Positions 51,601 through 63,237 of a stretch of 64,000 nucleotides of DNA are shown in pieces. The DNA is from Phoronis australis. Its lineage: Eukaryota > Phoronida > Phoronidae. The DNA is taken from the NCBI GenBank assembly GCA_002633005.1, contig NMRA01000760.1:71432-135431 (forward strand). Direction: 5' to 3'. The notes beneath the pieces were generated by a model. It was given only the letters and a program-made list of their open reading frames with translations, was not told the DNA's origin and made no database searches. Position 1 is the stretch's first letter. The number at the start of each line of letters is the position of its first letter. Both the position numbers and the translations under genes were made by a program.

Positions 51601-53597
51601 GTTAGGAGGGGCCAGGGCAGAGTATTATCCAGGATTTTGCCCGTCAGATATTCGCACTCCCGAACTGCCAAATGGAATCTGGGAGGATTTTAGGGGGGGG
51701 GGGGCATTGCCCTCTTGGCCGCCCTCTAAATCCGCCACTGGGTGAGTACAGAAATACGCACGCGATTCAGGGATTTTAGTTGAGCCCCTATTTAGGTCAG
51801 TCTTGTGCAATTGGTCAAAGAGGGGTATCACAATACCAATTAAGGAGAACTCGCATTGCATGCGGGGACAAAACCGAAAAAGTAAACAGCGCTTAATATT
51901 AAATTCGAAATTAAAAAGAGAAATACTTTAACCTATACGAATATTCTCAATTTTCATGAAATATCAATTTCACACACTGTCAACGAAATACTTTGAAGGA
52001 TACAAATTTTAGCTGTTAACACGGTTTAACTCGCTTTAATTGGAAGACTGTATTTTGAATATTCAAAGATATCGAAAGTCAACCGTTGAGAGAAAACTGT
52101 TGAGCATAAACATAGATCAGAGAAGCACACATGTATGTGTACCAAACGCACGTGTGAGAAGTAGTAGAAACATCCAGATTCGGGCAAAAACAGTGAAAAA
52201 TGCGGGAAAGTTGGGAAAATGGAGAAAAACAGAGCAAAAATATGTTACCCCGAAGCAGCAACAAAGTCTAAATACGTTTGTGCTGAGCAGCTCTGCAAAC
52301 GAGCGTAACACTCCAGTTTTGTCAATAGCCTATCTTCATCAAAAAGACACCGCTTGGCTTACAACGATGACAATTGGCGCAACAAAATAGATATAATCCC
52401 ACAAGAATGTGTTTTTGTTTGCAAAAATTGATATAGAACAGTTTCATAATCGTAACACATTGGGTGAATATTCGTGTTTATTGAACCGATGACATAAGTT
52501 TGTGGAGTATCCAATGACGAAGTGAAAATGAGGCTAATATGTGTAGGTAGCCGACAAGCGCGATGACTAAGCCGTCAGACATGGTTCTCTGCACTAAACG
52601 CCAGGAGCCACAGTGGTATTATTTTTCATCACTTTCTACTAGAAGAGAAAAAGGACTGAGACAATGATCATATGACACGGTGCAGAAGACCACAGGCCTA
52701 GGCAGGCCTACTTTTAACTCTTTCGACCACTGACAACGAATATAGATTTGCTTTAGCTGAGTGTTTTGAAGCGTCCAGCTAGCATAACAGTAGACTCATC
52801 GTTCTGAGTTTTTTTCTTTCATTCAAAATATTTAGTAGTACATAATGCAACTATCTTAAAGCTTCTTACAGAAGTCAGGCGTTTATTAATTTCACTTTTA
52901 ATATCTACATAACCGCCGTTTTTTTTCCGAAACCTAGCATCTATTGCTTAGCCAAAAAATACAACAAATAGATCCAAAATTTATTAATATTATCGAATCT
53001 TTCGAATTCCCCGGCTTCTATTGGAAAACTGCCTTCTATTAGTAATTTTACGTTTCTAATGGCACGTCAGGAGATCGTTGGGGTTACCACGCGCACGGTT
53101 TTATGACGTTTGCCAGCGGCGAAATAATTATGATATTAACGAAGATAAAGAGATTTGTCTACTGTATGCTTATCACAACGTACATGTACATGTGTAAGAA
53201 TTATTGCAGGCGTGTACATACTTAATGTAAATCTCAACCGGAAATTTATTCAATTAAACCGGTGTATGTTTCTTTAAATCCTACCTTTTCTTTTATTCCC
53301 AACATCTCGTCTCTGTGCGTGGTTTGGTTGTTAGTCATATCCAACACGGCTACACCAACGTTACACCTTATACCAAAACTGATTAGGAAACCAACGCTAC
53401 CAAGGCAAGCAATAAGGTATCTTTGAGCGCACTGACAGGGACATCCGGGACATCGTGGACAACGTGGGAAACATGATCGCAGCCCTTTCGAGCCACTCTC
53501 GTCGAACCCCTGTTCCACTGCTTCTTCGACTGTATACTCCTCGTCCAGTTCATCGTAGCGAACGAAACTCTTCTCTTCGTCACTTCTTCTAAGGAAG
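33613..53597 (-). CDS. vesicular glutamate transporter (SLC17A6/7/8 type), eleven exons, lacking first and last coding exons
   Basis: Exons: 53597-53285, 46786-46668, 46126-46012, 45362-45275, 43812-43726, 43282-43146, 40767-40618, 39150-39018, 36810-36700, 36196-36069, 33805-33613. Phases agree throughout (about 525 residues). Seen: TM1 [14 protein letters not shown]2 [99 protein letters not shown]. Known: these blocks define VGLUTs, which load glutamate into synaptic vesicles using the proton electrochemical gradient; the [14 protein letters not shown] and ASGEKQPWA stretches separate them from sialin. The key arginines (TM1, VRIIQG, CRSWTF) and the Glu of QGLVEG are kept, but the TM2 His is Asp. 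Odd: a Cys-rich stretch precedes TM1 and one donor is GC. The first exon found starts in phase 2 at a TTTTAG acceptor, and the last ends one base into a codon. Confidence 0.93.
34378..34445 (-). repeat. tRNA-related SINE head
   Basis: Minus strand: TGGTCAGAGCAAG (A box) and GGTTCGAATCC (perfect B box) about 45 bases apart. Paired arms typical of a real tRNA are not evident. Lies in a VGLUT intron. Confidence 0.5.
34609..35264. mobile_element. hAT-like element interrupted by the second gap
   Basis: Left end CAGTGGCGGATCTAGG; right end, inverted, CATAGGCGGACTTAGGG. Both flanks read TAATGT (34603-34608 and 35265-35270), a 5-6 bp target duplication, so the gap 34635-35097 is inside one element. 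G/C runs at 35214-35250 are part of it. Confidence 0.7.
34635..35097. other. assembly gap (N)
   Basis: 463 unresolved bases within the hAT-like element. Confidence 0.95.
35265..36068. other. VGLUT intron 10, right part
   Basis: Contains G-rich low-complexity sequence at 35475-35498. The open frames around 35335-35652 are driven by this low complexity. Nothing else recognised. Confidence 0.45.
36811..39017. other. VGLUT intron between the FGLEAT and SALPHL exons
   Basis: 2.2 kb. Holds a SINE-like fragment at 37489-37600 and otherwise nothing recognisable. Confidence 0.5.
37489..37600 (+). repeat. degenerate tRNA-related SINE
   Basis: TCTCAGTGGTATCGCAATGA resembles an A box and GTTGGAATTCAATTG a decayed B box, about 45 bases apart. 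Confidence 0.4.
39151..40617. other. VGLUT intron, 1.5 kb
   Basis: No feature recognised. Confidence 0.5.
42251..42650. repeat. long inverted repeat (foldback), arms ~190 bp
   Basis: Left arm 42251-42441 and right arm 42463-42650 are reverse complements with scattered mismatches and small indels, separated by a ~21-bp loop. Recognisable paired blocks: CTTTTTGTTTGACAG with CTGTCAAACAAAAAG, and GAGTGAAATGAACATAT with ATATGTTCATTTCACTC. Lies in a VGLUT intron; no coding potential. Confidence 0.85.
44270..44412 (+). repeat. minisatellite of GTTGTCGTCCGTGGTTGTC type
   Basis: Imperfect 15-18 bp repeats around GTCCGTGGTTGTCGTC. They create long but meaningless open frames on both strands. Confidence 0.8.
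45556..45736. repeat. near-complete palindrome, arms ~85 bp
   Basis: Arms meet around 45642-45650 (TCTGCCCGAG against CGGGGGCAGA). They extend outward through TTCGAACTTATGTTCAT, TCACGTGA, and GCAGACC blocks to about 45556 and 45736. Lies within the GC-AG intron of VGLUT. Probably a foldback or MITE. Confidence 0.8.
46012..46126 (-). CDS. VGLUT exon with GC donor
   Basis: Encodes [20 protein letters not shown] then [18 protein letters not shown]. The 5' splice site reads GAG|GCAAGT. Both neighbouring exons join in frame only with this site, so it is a GC-AG intron. The same intron carries a long palindrome (45556-45736). Confidence 0.85.
46310..46620 (+). repeat. compound trinucleotide microsatellite
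   Basis: (ATG)n at 46313-46365, (GTT)n at 46387-46413, then imperfect (GGT/GAT)n to about 46620. Confidence 0.9.
46887..47125. mobile_element. hAT-like MITE family A, copy 2, inserted in a minisatellite
   Basis: 239 bp; termini CAGAGGCGGATCTAC and inverted CAGTGGCAGAACTAC (12 of 15 match). Flanked by ATACC at 46882-46886 and 47126-47130. The insertion splits a unit of the 42-bp repeat, so the flanks rejoin perfectly without it and prove the 5-bp target duplication. Confidence 0.85.
47126..47312 (+). repeat. 42-bp minisatellite, about four units (plus one left of the MITE)
   Basis: Unit contains TGTAGCCCTAACACTG, TATAGCGACAGGTT and CCTTCAAGA. A further unit lies at 46850-46886, on the other side of the inserted MITE. 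Confidence 0.9.
47313..51570. other. VGLUT first identified intron, middle part
   Basis: No exon or definable repeat recognised on either strand. Open frames such as 49827-50195 show no family resemblance. Confidence 0.45.
51577..51740. mobile_element. hAT-like MITE, 164 bp
   Basis: Left end CACGGGTGGATCCAGG; right end, inverted, CAGTGGCGGATTTAGAGGG. Exact 5-bp flanking duplication GGTGA at 51572-51576 and 51741-51745. Interior has a G run at 51691-51704. Confidence 0.8.
53285..53597 (-). CDS. VGLUT N-terminal exon: acidic tail, Cys cluster, TM1
   Basis: Encodes an acidic cytosolic tail ([20 protein letters not shown]), then [19 protein letters not shown] just before TM1, then TM1 and NNQTTH, which holds an N-glycosylation sequon at the position of NNST in vertebrate VGLUTs. 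No ATG in frame, so an initiating exon lies further upstream. A second possible acceptor (CTTAG, 8 bases in) cannot be excluded. Confidence 0.85.
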
Positions 53598-54359
53598 CTA
53601 AAATGAACAAAATGAACAGGTGTTCAGCAATAGTTATATTTGCACTCATTGATAATGACATTAGTGCTAGGTCGTCACCGAATATCCCAAAGGACTATTA
53701 AGGAACTCGTTACTTTTTCCTGTAACGAAACTGGAAATAAATTAATGAAAGCCTGTTAAACTTATTACGATTGCATTACGACTATGAAAATGAACAAAAT
53801 ATGAACACACGTTCAGTTTGTTAGAATGCATTTTGCGGGTGTTATGACATTTGTACAGGTCCGTGACCGTGTATTAAAACAGACTGTAACGGAACCACTG
53901 AAGAACCTCCTTTGGAAGTAATTATACTTTGTATTCAACCAGTGCATGAATGGTCCAGATAGCTAACGCACAGCTTAGTCGCAAATGCCAACCTGTATTT
54001 TAGAAACGTTTGCAAAAGCATAAAGTTCTGTTTCTCGTGAAACAGAACATTTTTCTTACACTGTATAAATCACAATCTATAACATCATGCTACGTGTACC
54101 TTTCAGTCAGTAGTACCTGTGGACTTATGTTTATACACACTTTTTCAAGACCATCATGTTTACAATACAGAGACTGGTCCGTTTTTGGTATAGAGGAACA
54201 GACATACAAATGCCTGTGCACGTGCAACAGTCTAGTTCGGTTTCAAAAATGAGTTGAATTGCACACAATATACGGAATTCGATGCAAGATATCAGTTCAT
54301 TACTTAACACTTTCGTACGCGCCAAATTACGTGAGTGTGCAAAATGTCTAGTTGGTTTA
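53598..54359. other. upstream of the first identified VGLUT exon
   Basis: Presumably intron; no initiating exon found. Confidence 0.4.
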
Positions 54360-54930
54360 AATTAAGGTGATGCAGGACCCAGGAAAAATGGTCAATTTTG
54401 GCTGACTTCGGAACATCATATCTCAGTAAAAGATTCGCATGAAACTGTTAGATACTATGCTTTGAAAATTGTTCTTCAAAACACTGTTAGGAATGTTCCA
54501 CTTCAAAACACTGTTAGGAATGTTCCACTTCAAAACACTGTTAGGAATGTTCCACTTCAAAACACTGTTAGGAATGTTCCACTTCTGCTTTGTGAGAATC
54601 AAAAGGACTTACGTTATTTTTGTGTAAAATATTAATCTGCATCATGAAAATGACACGATCCCTTAAAAAGCCGTAACAGCTTTTTTGAGATTTTATCTTG
54701 AACGTTTATATCATAAGACATTTTTTGTAATATTGATCACGTTGTTTTGCTAGGAATGTATCTTTATTTTTTGCTAAACTTTTCCATTTGGTCACGTGAT
54801 CTAATTAGTGTCAGAATGGCACAAATTTTCGAGAATTCATACTTTCAGAAAAAAAGTACTTTTACTGAGTTGAATTATACTGTTTTGTAGATAATTAGGT
54901 AAACGTACAGACTTGTTGATAAGGTCCAAG
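54360..54930 (+). repeat. interspersed repeat family C, copy 2, with an internal 27-bp tandem repeat
   Basis: Shares AACATCATATCTCAGTAAA and the TGTTTTGTAGATAATTAGGT-type block with the copy at 7640. Within it, 54478-54586 has four perfect copies of a 27-bp unit (CACTGTTAGGAATGTTCCAC plus TTCAAAA). Confidence 0.65.
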
Positions 54931-55739
54931 ATAGCCTCAAGCTTGTCACAGATCGATTTTAAGGCAAATCAATATATGTGTCAGTTTCCAGTTTCAAGAC
55001 TCAGTTTTAACTGAATTATGAAAAAAAAATACATGTGCCAGTTTTCAGCTCAAAAGCACAACTCAAAATGAATTGAATTGAAGAGTTGATAAATACATCG
55101 TAGATGATCTTCAGCGTAAAATCAAAACAAGGACAATTTCGGAATCATATCCACGTTTAAATTTACAATACTCTTGTTCATGTAAAATGTACTTCAGAAG
55201 TGATGACACATATAGTGGCCGGCTATGTCATCTCCTTTCACGACGATCACGTTTGCTTAGACATAAAAACCTCCGCGGGATGTTTTCACTGCTACCTAGA
55301 CATTTTGGCCACACTTAACACATTCAGTAGTTTACCAGCACGTGAATACTATCACGTTTTGATGCAACCTGTATTTATTTGAAATAATTGATTTCGCCTA
55401 CGGGTTATAAATTGACTGACTTTGTCATCTGAACAGTCAACTAAGTGAAGAATAATACTTGTATAATATTTGTAACGTGCAATTTATTTATGCTGTCTGT
55501 TTTGACAATGAATGTTGAACCCCCTGGATAGTGTGCGTGATCATTAGTTAGTTAGTGCACAGCCAGCTAATTATTGTAACTGCTGTATTGGCTTATTAAC
55601 TAACGGGTTATAGATCGCACGAACCAGTGTGACAATTAACGTGATTCACTGTGCACGTAGGCTATTTTAAGATTATGTAGAACCATAGAAGAATGTCCAA
55701 AATGGATGATCGGATTCACTTTCACATAGCACGCCTTAT

Positions 55740-56135
55740 ACACTGCTCTCTAAAACTCTAAAAGTGGTTTTTAAATATTCCACTTTTCCATGAGGGGCTA
55801 TCAAAAATAGGACTTATATATTTTTTTCTGAAACATTTGCATAAAACAAAAATGATAATTTAGAAATCTGAAAAAGTATTTTTGAGATTTTACTTTGCCG
55901 ATTTATACAAATATATTGTCATTTGATTGACCATGTTATTGAGCGAGAATTTTACCGTTTTTCCTAAAAAGCAAGGCCTCGTGACCTGATTAGAAGCAGA
56001 TTGGTATAAAGTCAAAAATCTAATTTTATGGAATTTCTACTTGCAGAAAATAACTACTGTTGCTGAGTTAAATTCTATTGTTTATAGGCACTTAGTTAAA
56101 TGTACAGACTTGTCGATAAAATCATGCAAAGGCTT
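55740..56135 (+). repeat. interspersed repeat family C, copy 3
   Basis: Shares the distal part of the family: GTTGCTGAGTTAAATTCTAT, then TTAGTTAAATGTACAGACTT and GTCGATAAA. Confidence 0.55.
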
Positions 56136-59100
56136 AATGAATCCTGTACAGCAGTATTATGTCAAAACTCTCCATGTATATGCACTATGTAAGAGTTACG
56201 TAATATTCTCGTGCATCTCAGTGTCAGCTTTTGCACATTTTCTTCTACCAAAACAACTTTTACTGAGCAATCTTTTATGGAAGAATGGGCTTGGACAAAA
56301 TATGGAATAAACGCAAAGGAAAAGACAATAGTTCTGCCGGATCATGTTCGAGTATATACAAATATCTACAAAGGTCAAACGTTTCGATGACATTTCAGTA
56401 GGGCACTACAGGAACTTTTCAAAACATAAAATACCTTTACATGTCAGCAAAATTCAGCAATTCAAAAACTCCGAGTTGACCAAATTAATAAAACGTGTTA
56501 TTCTGACACGGCGTACGGAACCTTCACATTATGTAGTCACGTTTACGAACAATGCAGCGGTTTATTGGACCGGGAAAGGATGGTGAGTACTAATGAGTGA
56601 AACGCATTATTTTGCTGTTGAATCGTGCTTTGCTGTGTCAGTTCTTGATTATAATTTCACTTATTTTTTGTGGCTTACTGGCAATTTCCGACTATGAGCA
56701 CGTACAATGTATGTCGGTAATAAAATATACGACTAGGCGTATATTTATGGCAGCAGAAAGAGAGAATTCACAACAGCGACGTGGTGGTCGATCACGTCGA
56801 CATGGTGACCGACAAGGTCGATAATTTCGACCATGACTGTAGCTTTTTATGGACAGTACCTTACATGTGCATGCCCGAGAGTATAACGCTGTTCCCCGTA
56901 GTTTTTTCAAAAATATATCGTAACAGGTACCGTTTGTTTAGTAAAAGATGGCAAAGTTACGCGTTTTCGATTGAAAATTTGATTTCATTTAGGTCTTACA
57001 TCTACTTCCCTTTAAAATGGGGATTCACCAAGGCATTTTTTCCGAACTATGCGCTCCTGGCTTGTTTTTGGAATACGATCGTTACATCGCCATGCTGGGG
57101 CGGATTAACCATAAAGTTGACGAGGATGAAGCTTAGGGGTCCGGTAAGGCCCGGGACCTGGATGGACAGAGAAATTCCATGTCCAAAATTTGTGTACCTG
57201 TGACGTACTACTAAATATGATTTTCATTTCGCATCATAATAACCCAAAATTGAAGCGTTCAAATCCTCCACCAGGGGTCGCGTACTATTTTGAAAACAAG
57301 ATGTTGAAATATGCTAAAACGCATCCCTGTGATTATTGCTGAATGGGATGGACTTTTTAAAGTTAAATAGATTCGACCCGGACTATAATACAATGAAATC
57401 CGTTGTGATTTTTTGTGATTGCAATTCGACAATTCTAGCTGTCGTCAGCCAGACACTGGCTGAAATCAAGCCTGGTGATATTACCAGTTACATACGCTCA
57501 ACATACTCCGCTGCCTAAGAATTGAAGCCTTTTCGACAACGAAAGAGGGCCTTTTCCAGTGTACATGTAATTCCCTTCAAAAGCGTTCACTTCGACAGCC
57601 ACAAACTCTGTACCTCTTCTGACAACTCAATATAAAGATTAATAGAAGGATTTTTAACGTTATCTATATTTTTAAGTTTTGGTTGTACATGTTAATGATA
57701 TAATCATTTCTTAAAACTTGACATATTCGCTTGGACTACTTCAGGCTTAACGGTCACGACTTGCTACTAAAGGGTTGGGATTTATGGGACTAAACCGCCG
57801 CTAAAAAAGGCCGTGGGAGGTTTCTGGAACGTACAGAATCTTTACGAGAGGTTGGTCTTTCATGCAAGCTCCTAATAAATGGTTCCCTTAGTTCGAAGCC
57901 AATTTCTCAACATGTGGGTACCCTAAGTTTCCAACTGCGCCCCCGCCATCACTATAGTCCTTTACCTCCCCCGGGGCACCGCGTTGAACTACGAGCGATC
58001 TTGTTTCTAACTTCTGCGTAGTGCGCATGCATGCAGCAGAATACGTCATCTCCGCCTTGAATCCCATACAGTGTATAACCAAGGTGGGGTTAGCTGGTGA
58101 AAATACTAGAGGGGTAGGATGTTTGCTAGCATGAATAACTATTGAGCAACTAAGGGTGATGAGCAGCTACAATTGAGAGGTTATTCACTGATTTGAGCTT
58201 ATGCATGCATTTTGCTACGACCGTTGAATCCTTTAATGTAGGCCTTTGTTATTGCGTGTCATAGCGAGCCTACCTCTGTAAATTTGCAACTTTTTTAGTC
58301 TAACGTTACCACCTGCCAATCCACAAAAGTTTAGTTTTGCAATGAGCTAATGGTCATCCTCTGGATTTTTGCATTCCGTTTAGAGGTTTCGAAATACGCC
58401 TAGCCAAAGAGAATATTTCTGTTTGGATGTAAATGTCGATAACTTACGGATTTTTAGACGTAAACACCAGGAGATCGTGCAGCGCTAAAATGTCTCTCTT
58501 CGCCCATGTGCCCATTGAAAAGTGAACTCGCTCAGCAGCGCCACAATACGGTTTTTATCCAAATTCCCAGTGAAATTACTACAATTTCTACAACAATCCT
58601 ACATCCCCGCTGCATTACTTAAGGTTATGGATTCGCAAATGGTAATGGGATTACATTTGGGAGACAGTTCGGCTACTTATATTCCTTAAAAATCAATTTA
58701 ACTCCCACGAGTTAAGTATGAACATAATTTCTGGTCACTGCATTCGAAGATTTGGACTACATCAGTGTGTACACAGTAAGCATTCCTGCCTCTTGCCAGT
58801 ACAAACTGGAGTCCCTTGGTGTGCAACAGTGTGAAAGATATTTCATTAAAATTTCGATGAATAGTCCCGTGATCGTTGACAATGTCTAAATACATCAGCA
58901 TAAACGCCTTGGATCGCGAATAAGGCGTAGTGCATGTCCGCACGACATTTATATCCCCCTACTTTTTGACGAATTCTCTGAATTCGCCCATGTTCAGTGC
59001 TAGCTCATCAATAAGGACACTGTCAACGAATGGCTGTCAGTTCTTATTCCGATAAATTTAAAATGCGCTGCTTAAGCATTTAATTCTGCCAACACATTCC

Positions 59101-62100
59101 AATTTCTCGCATGTTAGGACGTTATCCTATTACACAGTGTACACATCATAGAATGTACAAAAACAGATTCACTTTCGAGGGTCATAACCTAAAAATTTAG
59201 GCACGCGTGTTGAAACTTGACTCTCGAGGGACACAACCCAAAAATTAGAGTTCTTATGTTTACAAGTAACGTAAACCACCGGGTTACTTGCATGATTAAG
59301 TGAAGCGCATTGACACGAAAATCATCGTGGCAGTGATCAAACTCCTAAGGAACGAGAGTGATACGTCTGCGATCTGTGCGGGAGCGCGTGTTATGTCGTA
59401 GGTAGAAACGTTGAAACAATAGTTGCGTAAACCAAGCGCGAATAAATAGTCACTGTGTACCAAAGTAAGAATGTTCACACCCAGAACTTGATGGAGGCGT
59501 GCACTGTGCGTAACCTTTATATGTGCCTCATCGTGCCACTGAGTCCCATTTATGTCGCGAACAGTGCGTAAATTATGCGCCAAAAATTCGCAAATGCAAC
59601 GCAAGCAGATTTCCGCTGAACTGTCACATTTCCTCACGCCAAATTGGGTGTCAGTACAAGCCAAAACACACGAAAGGCTCGCGCGCGCGAAGGGGGCCGT
59701 TTTTCGATCTATCTGTGTGTGGCGCACGTTACTTGTTTTGGTCACGTTTTCTGTCATTTTGGGCAATAATGAGTGCCTTTTATCTCCGTAGCGAGAGTAG
59801 GGTTTCTGCAGAGGCAATTTAGGCTTTCAGGGTTTTAAAACGAAAATTGCACGCACCTGACAAATTCACTCAATAAGCGCCACTTTTGGAGGGGTTTCAC
59901 TTGCACTGGGTAGGTTTTTGTTGTCCCAAAACGATAAATTAGGATCTATTTTTGACGGCTTTTCTTCAGCGTAATGGGTACCGGGTTTTTGCGTTGTGCC
60001 CCCAAGGTTTCACTCTTCCCCGCCTGGTTTAATGTTATCGAAAGCCGCGTAGCCAATGGCCCGACGAGACGATTAAGATATATGGTCTTGGCATAAGCAC
60101 GTGAGTCAACATGCATTGCTACATGTTGGGTTAAACTTGCTCCGTGTTTACCATTTATCATTTATCATCCGTGTCTACGATGTGGCGGAAACAACAGACA
60201 GTGTTAAAGTTCTTTTTTGTTTGTTTGGAGGTAAGTAGTGGCGAATATATAGCAGAGAATAAATGAATTCATATCCGCAGACGGGTAAAAATATTACTTT
60301 ACGTGTAATGCGTGTGTTTTTTATCTTTATGCTTCCAAACGATCGGTTATTAAGAGGCTAATTGCGATGACGATTTGTGTCCGTGTAAACTATCAGAAAT
60401 TGGGTTTATTCTCTCCTTCTTCTGTTTTTTCCATGTTTCCTCTTCGGTAGACGTACATGTGATACGTTCGTAAGAAAGAGAAAACTTCGTTTTGGAAAGC
60501 ATTTACCAAATTTGTCTGCGCGGACGTTAAATAGAAAAACAATCTTAATACAAGACCAATTAGCGTGATCGATGGAATTTCTTTAGATGATCCGCTGTAT
60601 AATATCTGCCAACGAATGATCAGTTGGGAAATAATTTTATTACGTCTAACTAATTATGCATTCTGAGATTGCGTGCCTGCAGTGTTTTCCCCGCCATTTG
60701 CTAAGATATATCCAGCGTTCATGCAACTCGCTGAAAAACGCTGCACACAAGCGGTACATGAAGATTTTAAAACAAGTATATCGATGTTTCGGCACAGTAG
60801 TTCCGTCACCAAATGTTGGCCCTCGATCATCATAAAATTTCCACCCACAGGATTGTTCGTCAAAATAATTTTCCAGCTTTTGTACACTGTAAAAATACCC
60901 ATTAGTTTTTGTTCAGGTAATTGAAAGAAACGTCACAATGCAAAGTTTTATTCAAAGCGTTTATATTCACCGTTTAATTAAGACAGGTTGAATGATTTGT
61001 GAATCTAGAGTTTCTCTAAAACAACAAAGCTGTGGTTGGAAATCGCGCGCTTCTCAGGTCACGAGTTTACTTCTGAGGCAAGTGAAGTAGCAAAACACTA
61101 ACGACACCTTACATAACATTGTTACTGGTGTCACCTCGCCATACACGCACCCCAGGAACCAGTGGACATGCACCCCAGACCAGGTCTTAGCAACACCATG
61201 GGAGATGGTGAAATATTTCCCCAAGACAATTCTGACTGATAAAATCATGCCCAAGTGAATGCCAACATTGTAAATATAATGGTAATTTAGCTACGGAGAC
61301 AGAGGGATGGTACACAGAACTCTGTACATGTACGTGTAAATGCTGTCTCGCCGCCGTTCTACCGCTACCGTACGCCTACTGTACATGATTACCAAGCGAG
61401 GTACCTTCTCGGGAGTAAGAAGGAAAGCCACTCTATCGTATTGTTGGCATCTCATACATAGAGTTCGGCATGACAATGTAACAAAAACCAAGCTGCGATA
61501 TGAAAGACCAACAAAAGAAAATCCAGAAGACAGAAGAAACCTCTGATCCTTAATTCTCACTCGCAGGTCGGGTATAACCATATTCACGTGGTCTACCCTA
61601 GGGGGCGCGATTATATATAACTGGCCGGACAAAATAGAAACTTTCGTTATGAATTTCAAAGCGGTTTGTTGGACAAGTTTCCTGCTGGACAGGTCGTGTG
61701 AATGGACCTGTTGGCCCAATAAACGTTCGGCTGTTGCAGAAGTGGGCATTTGAGTAAATAGGAATCGACTATCGCTTACTTCTGGGCCATTCTAAATGAA
61801 CTGTAACTATGAAATGGCATTGATAAAAGAGCTCTACATTGCTTGCAGTGCTGGTTATGAAAACAAGTTGACTTTTGTGTGATATCCGTCATAGAAACAC
61901 AGCTGAAGCACCTAACCCCCCCATATCAATCACCATTTACGGTTCGTAGTAAACGCATTAGGTCCATGGTAAGGTGGACTGTTGCCTCACAGATTCGGGC
62001 AAAATCAACAAATAATGAAAGAAAACAAGAAAAATTCTGTTAGAACCTTTTCCACTGAAAAAAAAAACACGCTGAATAGCATTATAAAAGCCGGATCGAA

Positions 62101-62978
62101 AGCAAATGTTAAACTTTAATGTTTACGCGAGAGGATTGGTTGCAACCGGGAAGGGAAACTGGGGCACGAACCGGGGAGATGAAGTTAATGACTGCCGCAC
62201 TCAATGACAAAGTTCAGATACGTCTATGTCCCTACATCCAGACAAATACAACAGCAAAATTTGATTGCACGTGAAAACCACAAGTACCCAGGCACCGTCT
62301 CAATTACCGCCACAGTCTTAAAGTACAATACACCCATATTGACTATGCTGCCAGTTGAACTGACCAAACTGTTGCCCAATAAAATTTACTTGATTTTCAA
62401 TCGATGAAAGTGCAATTAAACAAAAATGTGTGTGTTTTGTACATGATTTATTCCTGTCCAACGTGCAACCGGATGCTTTTAAAGAGAACTGGTGAAAATG
62501 GATTTTTTCGTTTGTCGAGTGATGTGTAGACGCATATCGGGATCTCTCGAGTCAGCAGACAAATCAAGTTCACCATAACCTGTATGTGATACGGAACAAA
62601 AGTTTTGTAATGATAAAGCACATTGGTGGTATTTGAGATATGTCATGCTTGGGCAACTGCAATTTCTGATTGAGAAATAAAGGCGTGACCCTCACAGGCT
62701 TTTTGTATTTTTTTCCACCAACACAACCGTGAAGGACAGTGACGTCAAAATGATAAAGGACGAAAATATTTGTAGAGCATTGAACAGAAGCACATTTTTG
62801 TGTGTGTTGGCGATTGTGTTTGTAGACAAAAGCGTTCAATTGCACTGATTCGAATGTCGGCCACAAAAAACAGCAGCTATGACGACAATGGCGACGCTGA
62901 CGTTACATTTCATGTGTAATTTATAAGGACGATGTGCAACTTGGGAGCGGGTTAAATAACACCAGTCAGCCAAAACAT
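56136..62978. other. no recognised gene
   Basis: Both strands read; some longer open frames (59296-59817 minus, 56781-57203 plus, 61291-61749 minus) have no recognisable domains or supporting splice partners. The upstream exon and promoter of VGLUT may be in here. Confidence 0.4.
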
Positions 62979-63237
62979 TGCATGCGCGCACCCCGTGGGC
63001 TCGGGGGGACTCGAACGAGCCCCCCATTTGGAGAAGTGGGAAAAAAAGGTCAGCCTCAGAGAAACAAAAAGTTCGAGAAAACGAGACAAAAGTCCACTAA
63101 AAAGGCGCAGACGCACAGTTCACAGACCTGAAGGTGGTACCACGTTTTTTTTCAGTCCTCCCTCTTTTTTGTTAGCAAAAGTTCCACTTCGTCAGAGATT
63201 CGAGCCCCCAATATTAAAGGCTGGGTGCGCGCATGCA
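62979..63237. mobile_element. MITE family B, complete
   Basis: 259 bp bounded by perfect 15-bp inverted repeats TGCATGCGCGCACCC. Flanks share ATT next to the repeat, but the palindromic GCATGC end makes the target duplication ambiguous. The left half recurs at 32890-32999. No transposase. Confidence 0.75.

Noticed and set aside
56781-57203. 140-codon open frame on the plus strand
   Set aside because: Low-quality composition and no homologous family that I recognise.
59296-59817. 173-codon open frame on the minus strand
   Set aside because: No domain, no splice partners, and overlapping open frames on the other strand; fits chance in a GC-richer patch.
61291-61749. 152-codon open frame on the minus strand
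   Set aside because: No recognisable motif and a partially overlapping opposite-strand frame.
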